The notes: generated by a model from the letters alone, not told the origin. Positions 17,388 to 25,819 are shown, numbered from the stretch's first letter. The stretch: DNA of 64,000 nt from Lachnospiraceae bacterium (GCA_910576125.1 CAJTHM010000002.1:62001-126000), one strand, 5' to 3'. Program-made: numbers and translations.

Positions 17388-18626
17388 CTAATCTCTTTTG
17401 AACAAATCGCGTGTATATACCTTAAAGGCCACACTGTCCAGGCATGCGTCATAACGATTGGCAATAATGCAATCCGATTCCTGGAAGAACTTCTGTAAAT
17501 CATTTATTACTTGACTTCCGAAAAATGTGCTCCCATTCTCAAGAGTGGGTTCATAGATAATGATATTTGCGCCCTTTCCTTTAATGCGCTTCATGACACC
17601 TTGTATTGAGCTTTGGCGGAAATTGTCGCTATTGCTCTTCATAGTCAGGCGATAAACGCCTACGGTTGTAGTTTTTTCATAGGATTTGTCGTAGTCTAGC
17701 TTGTCCGAATAGGAATAGTAGCCGGCTTTTTTCAGCACTTGATCCGCTACGAATTCTTTCCTGGTACGGTTAGACTCTACAATGGCTTCAATCAGATTTT
17801 CCGGAACATTATTATAATTAGCCAGCAATTGTTTCGTGTCTTTGGGCAGACAATAGCCTCCATAACCAAAGGAGGGATTGTTGTAATGGTTGCCGATTCT
17901 GGGATCAAAACATATGCCTTCTATAATCTGTTTTGTATCCAGTCCCTTTACCTCCGCATATGTGTCCAATTCATTAAAAAAGCTTACACGAAGCGCCAGA
18001 TAGGTGTTGGCAAAAAGCTTTACGGCCTCTGCCTCTGTAGAGCCAATCAAAAGGACCGGAACCTCCTCCTTTAATGCTGACGCAGACAGAAGCCCGGCAA
18101 ATGTTTCGGCGCGTTTCTTTGCGATATCGTTCGATGTGTCATACCCTACAATGATTCTGGAGGGATACAAATTATCATATAAAGCCTTTGTCTCCCGTAG
18201 AAATTCAGGACTAAACAGGATTCGGTTTGTTTGCAGCTGCTTGTTCAGCTGTGCGGTATATCCTACAGGAATAGTGGATTTTATTACAATTGTTGCCTGC
18301 TCGTTGGCTTCAAGGGCAAGCCTTACCACGCTTTCTACTGCGGAGGTATCGAAATAATTGCTTTTGCTGTCGTAGTTCGTAGGTGTTGCCACGATAATGA
18401 TATCTGCATTGCGATATGCCTCCAATGCCTGTGTGGTAGCTGTCAGATTCAACTTTTTCCCTTTTAGGTATTCTTCCAACTCCGCATCTTTAATTGGAGA
18501 ACACTTTTCGTTGATTAATCTCACCTTTTCGGAGACAATGTCTACTGCCGTGACGGTATTTTTCTGCGCCAACAGGACTGCTAACGATAAGCCTACATAA
18601 CCGGTTCCTGCAACTGTAATCTTCAT
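17388..18626 (-). CDS. ugd: UDP-glucose 6-dehydrogenase
   Basis: 412 residues on the minus strand. Oxidises UDP-glucose to UDP-glucuronate with 2 NAD. The dinucleotide-binding [15 protein letters not shown] is at the N-terminus, followed by [25 protein letters not shown] and the active-site Cys in [12 protein letters not shown]. The C-terminal UDP-binding domain carries [25 protein letters not shown] lies ahead of ATG 18626. Monocistronic and convergent with the epimerase, whose substrate it makes. Confidence 0.95.
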   Translation of the reverse strand: MKITVAGTGYVGLSLAVLLAQKNTVTAVDIVSEKVRLINEKCSPIKDAELEEYLKGKKLNLTATTQALEAYRNADIIIVATPTNYDSKSNYFDTSAVESVVRLALEANEQATIVIKSTIPVGYTAQLNKQLQTNRILFSPEFLRETKALYDNLYPSRIIVGYDTSNDIAKKRAETFAGLLSASALKEEVPVLLIGSTEAEAVKLFANTYLALRVSFFNELDTYAEVKGLDTKQIIEGICFDPRIGNHYNNPSFGYGGYCLPKDTKQLLANYNNVPENLIEAIVESNRTRKEFVADQVLKKAGYYSYSDKLDYDKSYEKTTTVGVYRLTMKSNSDNFRQSSIQGVMKRIKGKGANIIIYEPTLENGSTFFGSQVINDLQKFFQESDCIIANRYDACLDSVAFKVYTRDLFKRD

Positions 18627-18783
18627 ATTTGTTTATCCTTTCTCATTCTATATGTTTTTTGCTTTGATTGTCCTGTATAATACCATAATTAAGGTGAGAA
18701 GTCCATGATTTAATGGCATTTTTAATGCAATTTCTGCTGTTTTCTAATCGAAAAAGTATCCATCGATTCCTATATCGAAAAGG

Positions 18784-18942
18784 GCTATCCTGCAGGAGGC
18801 TGTGGAGCGCTTCAGGGAGCGTACTGGGAACTATGCGGAGCGGATTCTCGCAGACCAGATATATGGGATTCGCGAGAACTGAGAGTACTGCAAGGGACAC
18901 GAGATGCGCCTGGCCGGCTCCGCCTGGGAAAGCCGGCCGCTG
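18784..18942 (+). pseudogene. Relic of an IS1182/IS5-type transposase
   Basis: One frame reads EAVERFRERTGNYAERILAD, then QIYGIREN, a stop, EYCKGHEMRLAG and SAWESRP. This matches the segment of IS1182-like DDE transposases around 'YPERVLADKIYRNRENRxYCKEHGIRLSGP'. About 50 codons remain, with an internal stop and no start, ends or inverted repeats. The rest of the 417-bp gap 18627-19043 shows nothing else. Confidence 0.6.
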
Positions 18943-19043
18943 TAGTTTCAACATTGGCATCTGTATTCGTGATGAAGCTCTTTAAGATGCAGAGATTCTA
19001 TATTAAGTTTTTACACGGCTTAACTGAACTTAATCAGCAGAAA

Positions 19044-20234
19044 CTATGCAAGACCCAACTCCTTTAAGGCATTTTCTATAGCTACATATATCTTTAGAGC
19101 CTGCAGACAATCTTCCTCATCTATATGGGTGCAGTCGGCGATATCCTTATATCTTGCTTGAAGATATCTAATTCTGTCAAGCTTGGTTTCGCCGTCCGCT
19201 TCGAACTCTAATGACCTTCTTGTATCTTGGATTGAGCCCATATAAAAATATAAAATGCTTTTTTTACAATCTGTTTGATACAAATAGTTCAAGGCATATG
19301 TCTGCTTATGATTTGCAAGAAGCCATGCCAATGCCTCGTTAGGACGTGACTCCATTAACTCCTCTCTTCCGTCAATAAGGTCATCTAATAAATTTGAGGA
19401 TCGTAATGTTTCGCTAGAGAAACTCTCTTCAAGATTTACATAATAGCTAGTGCTGTTTCCGGAAGAGGTAACCGCGTCATCTAAGGGGGCGTTAACAGCG
19501 CAGCTATTCAACCATATAGTAATCTCGCTTTTCATCATTTCATCTAAATCATTCCCGCCAATATAAAACGTAGCCTCATAAAGCTCTTCATACTCTTTTT
19601 GATTGATTGGATAACCTTCAGGATGCTCTAATTTAAACTTTACCCACTCAGTTTCGCTATCAGGTAAATCAGGGTTTGGTGCAATCGTGGGTGCTGGTAT
19701 TGGTGTCGGTATCTGTATTGGTTCTGGTGTAGAGATTGGAATTGGCACTGGTGTCAGCGCAGATATCGGCACTGGTGTTGGTTCTGGTTCAGATGTTAAG
19801 GTTTTTACTGCTGATTGAATTTGCTGAACAAAAATTGGAACATTCTTGTAATTAAACAGACAACAGACCAGCATGACTATGCTCGCAATAATGATGCATT
19901 GAACTCTTTTCTTTTGCGCATCGTCGTTTCTCTTTTTACTGTTAGTTTTTTCAGTGCTTATTGCGTAATGTTTTACAAGCCCCGCTATATACTGGCATAA
20001 TTCATCTGAATTATCCGACTGAGAAGCTTCTTTAATCAGGCTATCCAGCTTTTTTCTGGTCTTATTTTTCTTTTTTTCATGATATATTTCTATCCCCTCA
20101 TATATAATTATACCCAAACATACACATACAATAATAGTAAAAGAATTATAGGGGATATTCGTTAAATTTATTCCTAAGAGTGTAAAAGTTGTCGTTAATA
20201 TGCCAAGAACTTTTGGCATTATTTCATCTTTCAT
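19044..20234 (-). CDS. Orphan membrane protein with Pro-rich stalk and extracellular domain
   Basis: 396 residues; not recognised. Two N-terminal hydrophobic segments (ILTTTFTLLGINL to IIVCVCLGIIIYEGIEI), a basic cytoplasmic loop (KKKNKTRKKLDS, NSKKRNDDAQKKR) and a third span (CIIIASIVMLVCCLF) lead to a proline-rich stalk of PTPVPI/TPIPAP repeats (~150-190). A C-terminal, probably extracellular, helical domain of ~200 residues ends at ALKELGLA. A moderately placed GAGG precedes ATG 20234. The stalk resembles those of wall-spanning sensors and anchors in this phylum. The gene is AT-rich and stands alone, so context gives no role. Confidence 0.7.
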   Translation of the reverse strand: MKDEIMPKVLGILTTTFTLLGINLTNIPYNSFTIIVCVCLGIIIYEGIEIYHEKKKNKTRKKLDSLIKEASQSDNSDELCQYIAGLVKHYAISTEKTNSKKRNDDAQKKRVQCIIIASIVMLVCCLFNYKNVPIFVQQIQSAVKTLTSEPEPTPVPISALTPVPIPISTPEPIQIPTPIPAPTIAPNPDLPDSETEWVKFKLEHPEGYPINQKEYEELYEATFYIGGNDLDEMMKSEITIWLNSCAVNAPLDDAVTSSGNSTSYYVNLEESFSSETLRSSNLLDDLIDGREELMESRPNEALAWLLANHKQTYALNYLYQTDCKKSILYFYMGSIQDTRRSLEFEADGETKLDRIRYLQARYKDIADCTHIDEEDCLQALKIYVAIENALKELGLA

Positions 20235-20634
20235 CGGATACCCTCATTGAATTCAAATTGGTGCATCAGTATTTTTATGATTATTACATTATCGTCATCT
20301 GCCCTGGTTTAAATAATAGGCATAATTCCCATTTTTTATCAGTATTTACACCTTTTTCCGTTCTATCATATAATTTGGAAAAACTATGGAACACCTTGCA
20401 CAACAACTCTCTAACTGATTTGAGCATAATGTGCGTCAGCCCGGGAAGAATCAACAAATCATTTGAGAATATCGCAGGGAGGTGAGGGCATTTTTGCTGT
20501 GTTGCTGTCGGCATCTGTGCGCTTTTATGAAGCCGTGGGAGCTGGTTGGAAAAAACATAAAGACGCGCAATAAAATTTGATAAGGCTTTCAAAGAGCCTG
20601 TTGCCAGATAATCCTCCATATTCGCGGATTTTTT

Positions 20635-20853
20635 TCAGAAATGCTCTTTCTCGTCCTCATTCAGGCAATTGCGGTCAAATATGTAGTCGTGCTTATTATA
20701 CAAGTCTTTGATGACCTGGCATATCTCTACGGAGAAAGCGACAATCAGCGCATTGGCAGAATACGAATCGCTTTTCCAGGCGGAAATCCGGAGGAGCATG
20801 GAGGCCAAAAACCCCAGAAAACTATTAGATATGGAAAATGTCCGATAATTCAT
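20635..20853 (-). CDS. Possible small gene or gene fragment, HEPN-like in character
   Basis: 72 residues on the minus strand with a weak AAAAGG ahead of ATG 20853. The segment SYSANALIVAFSVEI followed by KHDYIFDRNCLNEDEKEHF resembles the 'AFxxEIxxKALL ... HDLxxLF' pattern of HEPN-type helical proteins. A second minus-strand frame (20284-20619) continues after it without a clear family. The start codon lies inside the pseB promoter. Could be a decayed remnant or chance. The rest of 20235-20850 shows no other gene. Confidence 0.25.
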   Translation of the reverse strand: MNYRTFSISNSFLGFLASMLLRISAWKSDSYSANALIVAFSVEICQVIKDLYNKHDYIFDRNCLNEDEKEHF

Positions 20854-20881
20854 TGCCTTTTGGGAAATGATATAGTATAAT
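20853..20881 (+). promoter_or_regulatory. Promoter of pseB, near-identical to the pseC promoter
   Basis: TTGCCT (20853-20858), a 17-nt spacer and TATAAT (20876-20881). Spacer and flanks share TTGCCTTTT, GGGA and ATGATAT with the promoter at 28779-28807. Confidence 0.7.
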
Positions 20882-20928
20882 ATGGCAGTGAAATAAAATC
20901 AACAAATGCCATAGACAAAGGGGACGAT

Positions 20929-21921
20929 ATGCTGAATAAAAAATCGATTTTGATTACGGGCGGAACAGGGAGTTTCGGAAAAGCCTTTACTAAGTACGTC
21001 CTGGAGCATTATGAACCAAAGAAGATTATCATTTACTCCCGGGATGAGTACAAGCAGTTCATCATGCAGAACCAGTTCAAGGAATATGCCTCCAGGATGC
21101 GTTTCTTCATCGGCGATGTGCGCGATAAGGAGCGGCTCGCCAGGGCCTTTAACGGAGTGGACTACGTGGTGCATGCCGCGGCGCTGAAACAGGTGCCTGC
21201 CTGCGAGTACAATCCTGCTGAGGCCATCAAGACCAATATACACGGCGCCCAGAACGTAATCGATGCGGCCCTGGACAGAGGAGTAAAGAAAGTGGTGGCC
21301 CTGTCCACGGACAAGGCGGTGAATCCGGTGAACCTGTACGGCGGGACTAAGCTGGTGTCGGACAAGCTGTTCATCGCGGCCAATGCCTACGCCGGAAGCC
21401 AGGATATCTGTTTTTCCGTCGTGCGCTACGGCAATGTGGCAGGCAGCAGGGGATCGGTCATTCCTTTCTTCCATGACATCATCCAGAACGGCGGCACAAA
21501 GCTGCCGATTACCGATTACCGGATGACCCGTTTCTGGATTAGTCTCCAGCAGGGTGTGGAGCTGGTGATAAAGGCCTTTGGGGAGGCCAGGGGCGGCGAG
21601 ACATTCATATCAAAGATTCCCTCTTTCAAGGTCACGGACCTGGCACAGGCGATGCTGCCCGGGTGCGGGATGCCGGAAGTGGGAATACGCGAGGGGGAGA
21701 AGCTGCATGAAATCATGATAACAGCGGAAGACTCCATGAATGCCTATGAATATGACAAGCATTTCATCATATATCCTCAGATGGTCTGGGACGAGAGGCG
21801 GCGTGCGGTTCCCACGGGCAAAAAGGTGCCGGAGGGGTTTTCTTACAGTTCAGGCAAAAATACGGAGTGGCTTAGCGTAGAGGATATCCGGAAGCTTTTG
21901 GAAACAGTACGGTTTGAGTGA
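20929..21921 (+). CDS. pseB: UDP-GlcNAc 4,6-dehydratase (inverting), PseB type
   Basis: 330 residues. Converts UDP-GlcNAc to UDP-2-acetamido-2,6-dideoxy-L-arabino-hexos-4-ulose. The NADP-binding ITGGTGSFGKAF is at ~9, followed by YSRDEYKQ, GDVRD, HAAALKQVPACEYNP (the PseB/FlaA1 hallmark), STDKAVNPVNLYGGTKL, and a C-terminal EGEKLHE and YDKHFIIYP. RBS AAAGGGG precedes ATG 20929. It is transcribed alone. The matching aminotransferase (PseC) lies 7 kb to the right behind a nearly identical promoter. Confidence 0.9.
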   Translation: MLNKKSILITGGTGSFGKAFTKYVLEHYEPKKIIIYSRDEYKQFIMQNQFKEYASRMRFFIGDVRDKERLARAFNGVDYVVHAAALKQVPACEYNPAEAIKTNIHGAQNVIDAALDRGVKKVVALSTDKAVNPVNLYGGTKLVSDKLFIAANAYAGSQDICFSVVRYGNVAGSRGSVIPFFHDIIQNGGTKLPITDYRMTRFWISLQQGVELVIKAFGEARGGETFISKIPSFKVTDLAQAMLPGCGMPEVGIREGEKLHEIMITAEDSMNAYEYDKHFIIYPQMVWDERRRAVPTGKKVPEGFSYSSGKNTEWLSVEDIRKLLETVRFE

Positions 21922-21933
21922 CACTTGCGATTC

Positions 21934-21960
21934 AAAGGCGGCAGATGACCGCCTTTTTCT
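21934..21960 (+). terminator. Terminator after pseB
   Basis: Eight-base stem (AAAGGCGG / CCGCCTTT) with a seven-base loop, followed by TTTTTC. Confidence 0.85.
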
Positions 21961-22119
21961 TATCTTTTTTACTTTTCCTAAAAAGAACCGATAAAAATTT
22001 TATGTTTCCTGGCATTTTTTTGCCCCAAAAGGACCAAAATGAGTCCCATTGCATTGCGCTTTCGAGGTAAAATAAAAGAAAAAAATGGACCAGAAATGGT
22101 TCAGAGCAGAGGTGCAGTT

Positions 22120-22356
22120 TTGATACAGAAGATAAAACAGGACAAAAATGGAAACATAGGGAAGAACATCAGGGCAATCAGACTTGCCAAGGGAATCGGG
22201 CAGACAGAGCTCGTCCGTATGCTGGATTTGCGGGGAATCGCGATTACCAGGGAATCCCTCGTGAAGATTGAGCGAGGCGTGCAGCATGTTTATGTGCAGC
22301 AGCTGCGCGGAATCAAGAACGAGCTGGGGACAAGCTATGAGGAGCTGCTGAAATAG
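22120..22356 (+). CDS. Small XRE-family (Cro/CI) DNA-binding protein
   Basis: 78 residues from TTG 22120, with GAGGTG five bases upstream; in-frame ATGs at 22096 and 22039 lack ribosome sites. A helix-turn-helix spans IGKNIRAIRLAKGIGQTELVRML and ESLVKIERGVQHVYVQQLRGI, the XRE pattern. It is a lone HTH with no sensor domain. It sits between pseB and the coiled-coil gene and could regulate the neighbouring glycan genes; nothing in the sequence shows which. The gaps on either side (21961-22119 and 22357-22559) hold no other gene. Confidence 0.7.
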   Translation: MIQKIKQDKNGNIGKNIRAIRLAKGIGQTELVRMLDLRGIAITRESLVKIERGVQHVYVQQLRGIKNELGTSYEELLK

Positions 22357-22559
22357 ACTGCCCAAATGCCGACAGCGAATCCGGCCGGGATATGGCATGA
22401 AATCCGGTCATAGGGACAACTATATATGGCGGCTGGAGAGTATGGGCGGAAACCTGATGGAAAAAGGGGTGGCGGCTTTGGTTTGCAGGGCGCCACTTTT
22501 GCATTCGTGTATTTTTCGGAACAGAATTCGACGATTCCTGACTATTTTCGCTTTAGGGA

Positions 22560-22606
22560 TTGACAAAATGGACAATATAGTGCAAAATGATTACAAAGTT
22601 GTAATC
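22560..22606 (+). promoter_or_regulatory. Promoter with a perfect operator-like dyad
   Basis: TTGACA (22560-22565), 17 nt, CAAAAT (22583-22588). Directly after the -10 lies a perfect palindrome, GATTACAA-AG-TTGTAATC (22589-22606), over the expected transcription start. The TACA/TGTA half-sites recall BlaI/MecI/CopY operators, but the spacer is four bases rather than two. A BlaI-type repressor is encoded 350 bp downstream. Confidence 0.55.
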
Positions 22607-22628
22607 TAATTTAAAGGAGGAAAACATT

Positions 22629-22862
22629 TTGTCAAAATTACTGAAAGCATTATCGAACAACAGGAGAGAGGATGTACGTGCCAGATTGGCTCAGCAGGAC
22701 GAGGAGATTGTCCGGCTGAAGACGAAAGTCAGGAAGCTGTATGTGGAAAACGACGATCTGGAGCGGGAGAACCGTCAGCTGAGGATTCGGAACGGAGAGC
22801 TGGATGTGGCTTACAACAGCTTAAAGGAGATACTCCGCAAGCGCAGCGCCCGCACATCGTGA
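22629..22862 (+). CDS. Small coiled-coil protein
   Basis: 77 residues from TTG 22629, placed ideally after AAAGGAGGAAAACAT. Nearly the whole protein is one charged coiled coil (IVRLKTKVRKLYVENDDLER and on to LRIRNGELDVAYNSLKEIL), with no membrane span or signal. Function unknown. Such short coiled-coil proteins often act as adaptors. Its promoter carries the dyad described at 22560, so it is likely repressor-controlled. Confidence 0.6.
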   Translation: MSKLLKALSNNRREDVRARLAQQDEEIVRLKTKVRKLYVENDDLERENRQLRIRNGELDVAYNSLKEILRKRSARTS

Positions 22863-22893
22863 AGCCGGAAGATGTGAAAGCGGCAAAAATGTT

Positions 22894-22922
22894 TTGACAG
22901 GACTATTTTGATGTAGTAACAT
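22894..22922 (+). promoter_or_regulatory. Promoter of the blaI-like gene
   Basis: TTGACA (22894-22899), 17-nt spacer, TAACAT (22917-22922). A short dyad ATGT-AGTA-ACAT overlaps the -10 and TTGTACAA (22927-22934) lies near the start point. Both are candidate autorepression sites. Confidence 0.65.
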
Positions 22923-22954
22923 GGTATTGTACAAGAAAAGGAGGTGAGTGAACC

Positions 22955-23326
22955 ATGAAGGCTAACCACAAGATTACAGGAGCGGAACGCGAAGTCATGG
23001 AAGTGCTGTGGGGACGTACCGAACCGATGCAGACCAGAGAGCTTCTGGAGGAGATGAAGGAGAGAGGGAAGAAATGGAAGAGACAGACCCTGAATACTCT
23101 TCTGTTCCGTCTGGAGGAAAAAGGCATCGTAAGCCGGAAGCGCGCCTATGTGGAGGCGGCCCTGACCGAGGAAGAACTGCTTCAGGTACAGACCCAGGAG
23201 CTGCTGGACGATTTCTATGGCGGGGAGTATGGGAATTTCTTTGCCGCCCTTACAGGGAACAAGGAAATCGACAGCGAGAGCAAGAGCCTGCTGGACGGCT
23301 TGATGAAGAAACTGAAGAAGAAATAG
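22955..23326 (+). CDS. BlaI/MecI-family transcriptional repressor
   Basis: 123 residues. The winged-helix domain begins ITGAEREVMEVLWGRTEP and continues through the recognition region WKRQTLNTLLFRLEEKGIVS. The C-terminal helices (TQELLDDFYGGEYGNFFAAL) form the dimerisation and cleavage part. Family members repress beta-lactamase or other wall-stress genes until cut after activation of a cognate M56 sensor protease. An M56 protease is encoded 1 kb downstream. RBS AAAGGAGGTG precedes ATG 22955. Confidence 0.9.
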   Translation: MKANHKITGAEREVMEVLWGRTEPMQTRELLEEMKERGKKWKRQTLNTLLFRLEEKGIVSRKRAYVEAALTEEELLQVQTQELLDDFYGGEYGNFFAALTGNKEIDSESKSLLDGLMKKLKKK

Positions 23327-23340
23327 CGAAGGGGGACGGC

Positions 23341-23706
23341 TTGGCACGAGAGGAAAAACTTAGGGTCAGGCTGTCCATACCGCCATATAAAAGGGGAACC
23401 GCGATGGCCGGGCTTCTGTGCTTTGGGCGGGAAGCCCGGAGGATATCGCGGGAAACGAAATGCTTCGGTTTTAAAAGGGCCATGCTGTTGGAATTTGTGG
23501 ATGGCGTTCAAATGCTGGAACCGCTGATGGCGGCAGCGCGGAATCCGGGCGTAGTCAGTACGGCGAGCATAGCCGGCGCGGCATATAGGATTGGTGCGAG
23601 GAAAGCCGCCTGCCAGGGAGGATGTCCCGGGGCAACGGGTCACAGCAAAGTACGGAGAAAGAACATGCTGTCTGCCGGGCGAGAAGGGCTGACGGGCGGA
23701 CGGTAA
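23341..23706 (+). CDS. Possible 121-residue protein of unknown family
   Basis: A TTG at 23341 follows AAGGGGG at good spacing, 14 bp after the BlaI-like gene. The frame runs 121 codons (YKRGTAMAGLLCFGREARRI, then MLLEFVDGVQMLEPLMAAAR). It is rich in Arg, Gly and Ala, with no hydrophobic span and no recognised motif. The high-GC stretch keeps several frames open, so it may be chance or a decayed gene. If it is not real, 23327-23752 is a 426-bp gap with nothing else visible. Confidence 0.25.
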   Translation: MAREEKLRVRLSIPPYKRGTAMAGLLCFGREARRISRETKCFGFKRAMLLEFVDGVQMLEPLMAAARNPGVVSTASIAGAAYRIGARKAACQGGCPGATGHSKVRRKNMLSAGREGLTGGR

Positions 23707-23752
23707 GCAGGAACATGAAAGAGAAGTTGTATAAGAAAGGGTGAATTTACTT

Positions 23753-24154
23753 ATGAAGACAAGAAAAATGAGAAATTTGAAGAGAACAGTTGTGGCAGGC
23801 CTTGCTGCTTTTATGATGCTGGCTGAGTCCGTTACGGCGTTTGCGGCTCCTGTGGATGCCCATGATGAGGGATGCGAGTGCGCGGAGCATGGGGCGGTTA
23901 TCCTTTATGATGAGCAGTTTGTGGATATGGAGGGGAATATTACGCCGGTTAGTGACGTTAATTCGAGGCTGGGAACGATTTGTCCTGGGCATAAAGCTGT
24001 GGCGGGATATTACCAGACACATGTAGCAGATGGTAAGGGCGGATGCGTTGTTAAAACATATCATAGTACACAGTGTTTATATTGCTATACGATATGGGTA
24101 GGCGATTTATGTTCCGTTACTGAATTTGTTAAGTGTTCGCATGATGTAAAATAG
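23753..24154 (+). CDS. Small secreted Cys/His-rich protein paired with the M56 sensor
   Basis: 133 residues from ATG 23753 (AAGAAAGGG upstream; an in-frame GTG at 23741 overlaps that site). A signal peptide (VVAGLAAFMMLAESVTAFAA) is cleaved near AFA-AP. The mature part, from about residue 50, has ILYDEQFVD, ICPGH, GGCVVKTY, QCLYCYTIW and KCSHD. This aligns along its full length with the extracellular C-terminus of the M56 protein at 24322-25632. The CPxH, GGC, CxxC and CxH pattern could bind zinc or form disulfides. No described family is recognised. It is AT-rich, unlike the flanking upstream genes. Confidence 0.75.
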   Translation: MKTRKMRNLKRTVVAGLAAFMMLAESVTAFAAPVDAHDEGCECAEHGAVILYDEQFVDMEGNITPVSDVNSRLGTICPGHKAVAGYYQTHVADGKGGCVVKTYHSTQCLYCYTIWVGDLCSVTEFVKCSHDVK

Positions 24155-24248
24155 AAAATTAGAATTTTGAAATGACAGTAATTATCAGGGAAGAAAAGCT
24201 TTTGCTCAGAATCTCGGATATCAATTATATGGTGATAGAGAAAACTGG

Positions 24249-24284
24249 AAATTGGCGGCTTATGCATTGGTAAGCCGCTAATTT
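24249..24284 (+). terminator. Hairpin between the secreted protein and the M56 gene
   Basis: Long stem AAATTGGCGGCTTA / TAAGCCGCTAATTT, with one mismatched pair and an 8-base loop, but no T run beyond ATTTCG. It could act as a partial terminator, giving more of the small secreted protein than of the membrane protease. Confidence 0.5.
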
Positions 24285-24321
24285 CGTTAGGATACGTGTG
24301 AGAAGATAAGAGAAGGCGGAA

Positions 24322-25632
24322 ATGGGATATTTATTGTTAATGACCTTTGCTGGAAGTGCCCTGTTCATTGGATATTTATGTTGGAAGAAAATATTAGGGA
24401 GCTCTATGACGCAGTGCATGAGATATAGAGCTTTGATGATGGTAATGTTGGTATATATAGTGCCATGGGCATGGATTGAGGGCATATATAGATGGACTAT
24501 TGGGCTTTTTTGGCCTGAAGAAGTAGCTGACGGTATAAAAGGACTAATCAATGTCGCAAATATAGAAACAAATGAGATTGCTTATCAAACAAAAGGATAT
24601 CGGTGGTTGATGCTGATAATGCTGGTATGGTTTGCTATAGCAATAATGCTATTGTTGATTCGGGTAGTAAAATCTATCAGGAAGAGCTACGAGCTCCATG
24701 CCTTGGCTATAAAGTGTGAAGATAAGAATTTAGAGCAAACATTGAAATGCCTGCAGGAAACGATTCGGTACAGGCACAGGCCAGAGATAGTGTGGACTCG
24801 AGTAGATAATGAGACTTTTACGCTTGGTACCATAGTGCCTGTCATTTTCTTGCAGAAAGAATATGCTCAGGGAGATCTTTACTGGATTCTAAAGCATGAA
24901 ATGACACATATTATCAGAATGGATTTATGGGTGAAGCTATTGTTGGAGTTTGTTTGTTGCCTTCATTGGTTCAATCCGTTGATATATCTGTTGGAGCACG
25001 AGATAAGATATTTATGTGAAACCTCTTGTGATGAGAGGGTGGTTAAGGGCTGCACAGAGGAGGAATGTAGGGCGTACACAGATTTGCTGGACAGGAATAG
25101 GAGTGACGATAAGCCCCGAAACTTGTTTGATAGTGCTTCGGAGGACGGTAATGAAATTGATAAACGGATAGCTTTGCTGAAAAACAGGAAATGTATAAGG
25201 GCTAGGGAGAAAGCCGTCACAATATGTATTTTTGTGTTGCTGGTATTTCTGAGTTCATTGACAGCTTTGGCATATCCCAAAGTGCATCATGTTAAAAGTG
25301 AAACGATAAGTGTTGCAGAAGATTCTGTGGATGGTAACAACTTCTGGATATATGATTATGCAGAAGATGGATATGATACATCTAAGAATATAATTCTGTA
25401 TGCCGAACAGTTCGTAGATGAAAATGGGAAAGTTTATCCCATAGATTCTGTAACTGAGCAAAAGACTTGCCCGAGACATAATATCATATCAGGTATTGTC
25501 CAAATACATGAAAAGGACAAAGAGGGCGGATGTACGCTTGAGACTTATGAGGGTACCAGATGCAGAGAGTGTGGTACTGTGTGGAAAGGGGAGTTGCTTC
25601 ATAAGACTAGAAAAATTCCTTGTATCCATTAA
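24322..25632 (+). CDS. M56 (BlaR1-type) membrane metalloprotease with Cys/His-rich sensor domain
   Basis: 436 residues. About four N-terminal spans surround the cytoplasmic M56 domain, which has the zinc motif HEMTH (192-196) and the downstream CETSCDERVV that supplies the third ligand. A last span (AVTICIFVLLVFLSSLTALA) leads to an extracellular tail of ~115 residues. BlaR1 and MecR1 have a penicillin-binding domain at this position. Here the tail is instead a Cys/His-rich domain (~356-436: ILYAEQFVD, TCPRH, GGCTLETY, RCRECGTVW, PCIH) matching the adjacent secreted protein. It probably senses an extracellular signal and triggers inactivation of the BlaI-like repressor. RBS AGAAGGCGG precedes ATG 24322. 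Confidence 0.85.
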   Translation: MGYLLLMTFAGSALFIGYLCWKKILGSSMTQCMRYRALMMVMLVYIVPWAWIEGIYRWTIGLFWPEEVADGIKGLINVANIETNEIAYQTKGYRWLMLIMLVWFAIAIMLLLIRVVKSIRKSYELHALAIKCEDKNLEQTLKCLQETIRYRHRPEIVWTRVDNETFTLGTIVPVIFLQKEYAQGDLYWILKHEMTHIIRMDLWVKLLLEFVCCLHWFNPLIYLLEHEIRYLCETSCDERVVKGCTEEECRAYTDLLDRNRSDDKPRNLFDSASEDGNEIDKRIALLKNRKCIRAREKAVTICIFVLLVFLSSLTALAYPKVHHVKSETISVAEDSVDGNNFWIYDYAEDGYDTSKNIILYAEQFVDENGKVYPIDSVTEQKTCPRHNIISGIVQIHEKDKEGGCTLETYEGTRCRECGTVWKGELLHKTRKIPCIH

Positions 25633-25780
25633 CGTGCTTTGTGCAGACATAAAGAGGCTTTTGGACGAAAGAGGCTCATTCATTTCTTTCAGGCAGGTTA
25701 TTGCAGTGGTGATAATGACACTCAGCTACAGAGATGAATTGGTATATGATACAGATGATAAGGCTGCTGAATAGATTTCC

Positions 25781-25819
25781 AAGCAGGGAAAACATACTAA
25801 TGTTTCCCCGCTTTCTTTA
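25781..25819 (+). terminator. Terminator after the M56 gene
   Basis: Stem AAGCAGGGAAAACAT / ATGTTTCCCCGCTT with a short loop and a TTTCTTTAT tail, about 150 bp after the stop codon. Confidence 0.75.

Noticed and set aside
23008..23706. 232-codon frame overlapping the BlaI-like gene
   Set aside because: Its first half is out of frame with a confident repressor gene; only the part after 23341 was kept as a low-confidence candidate.
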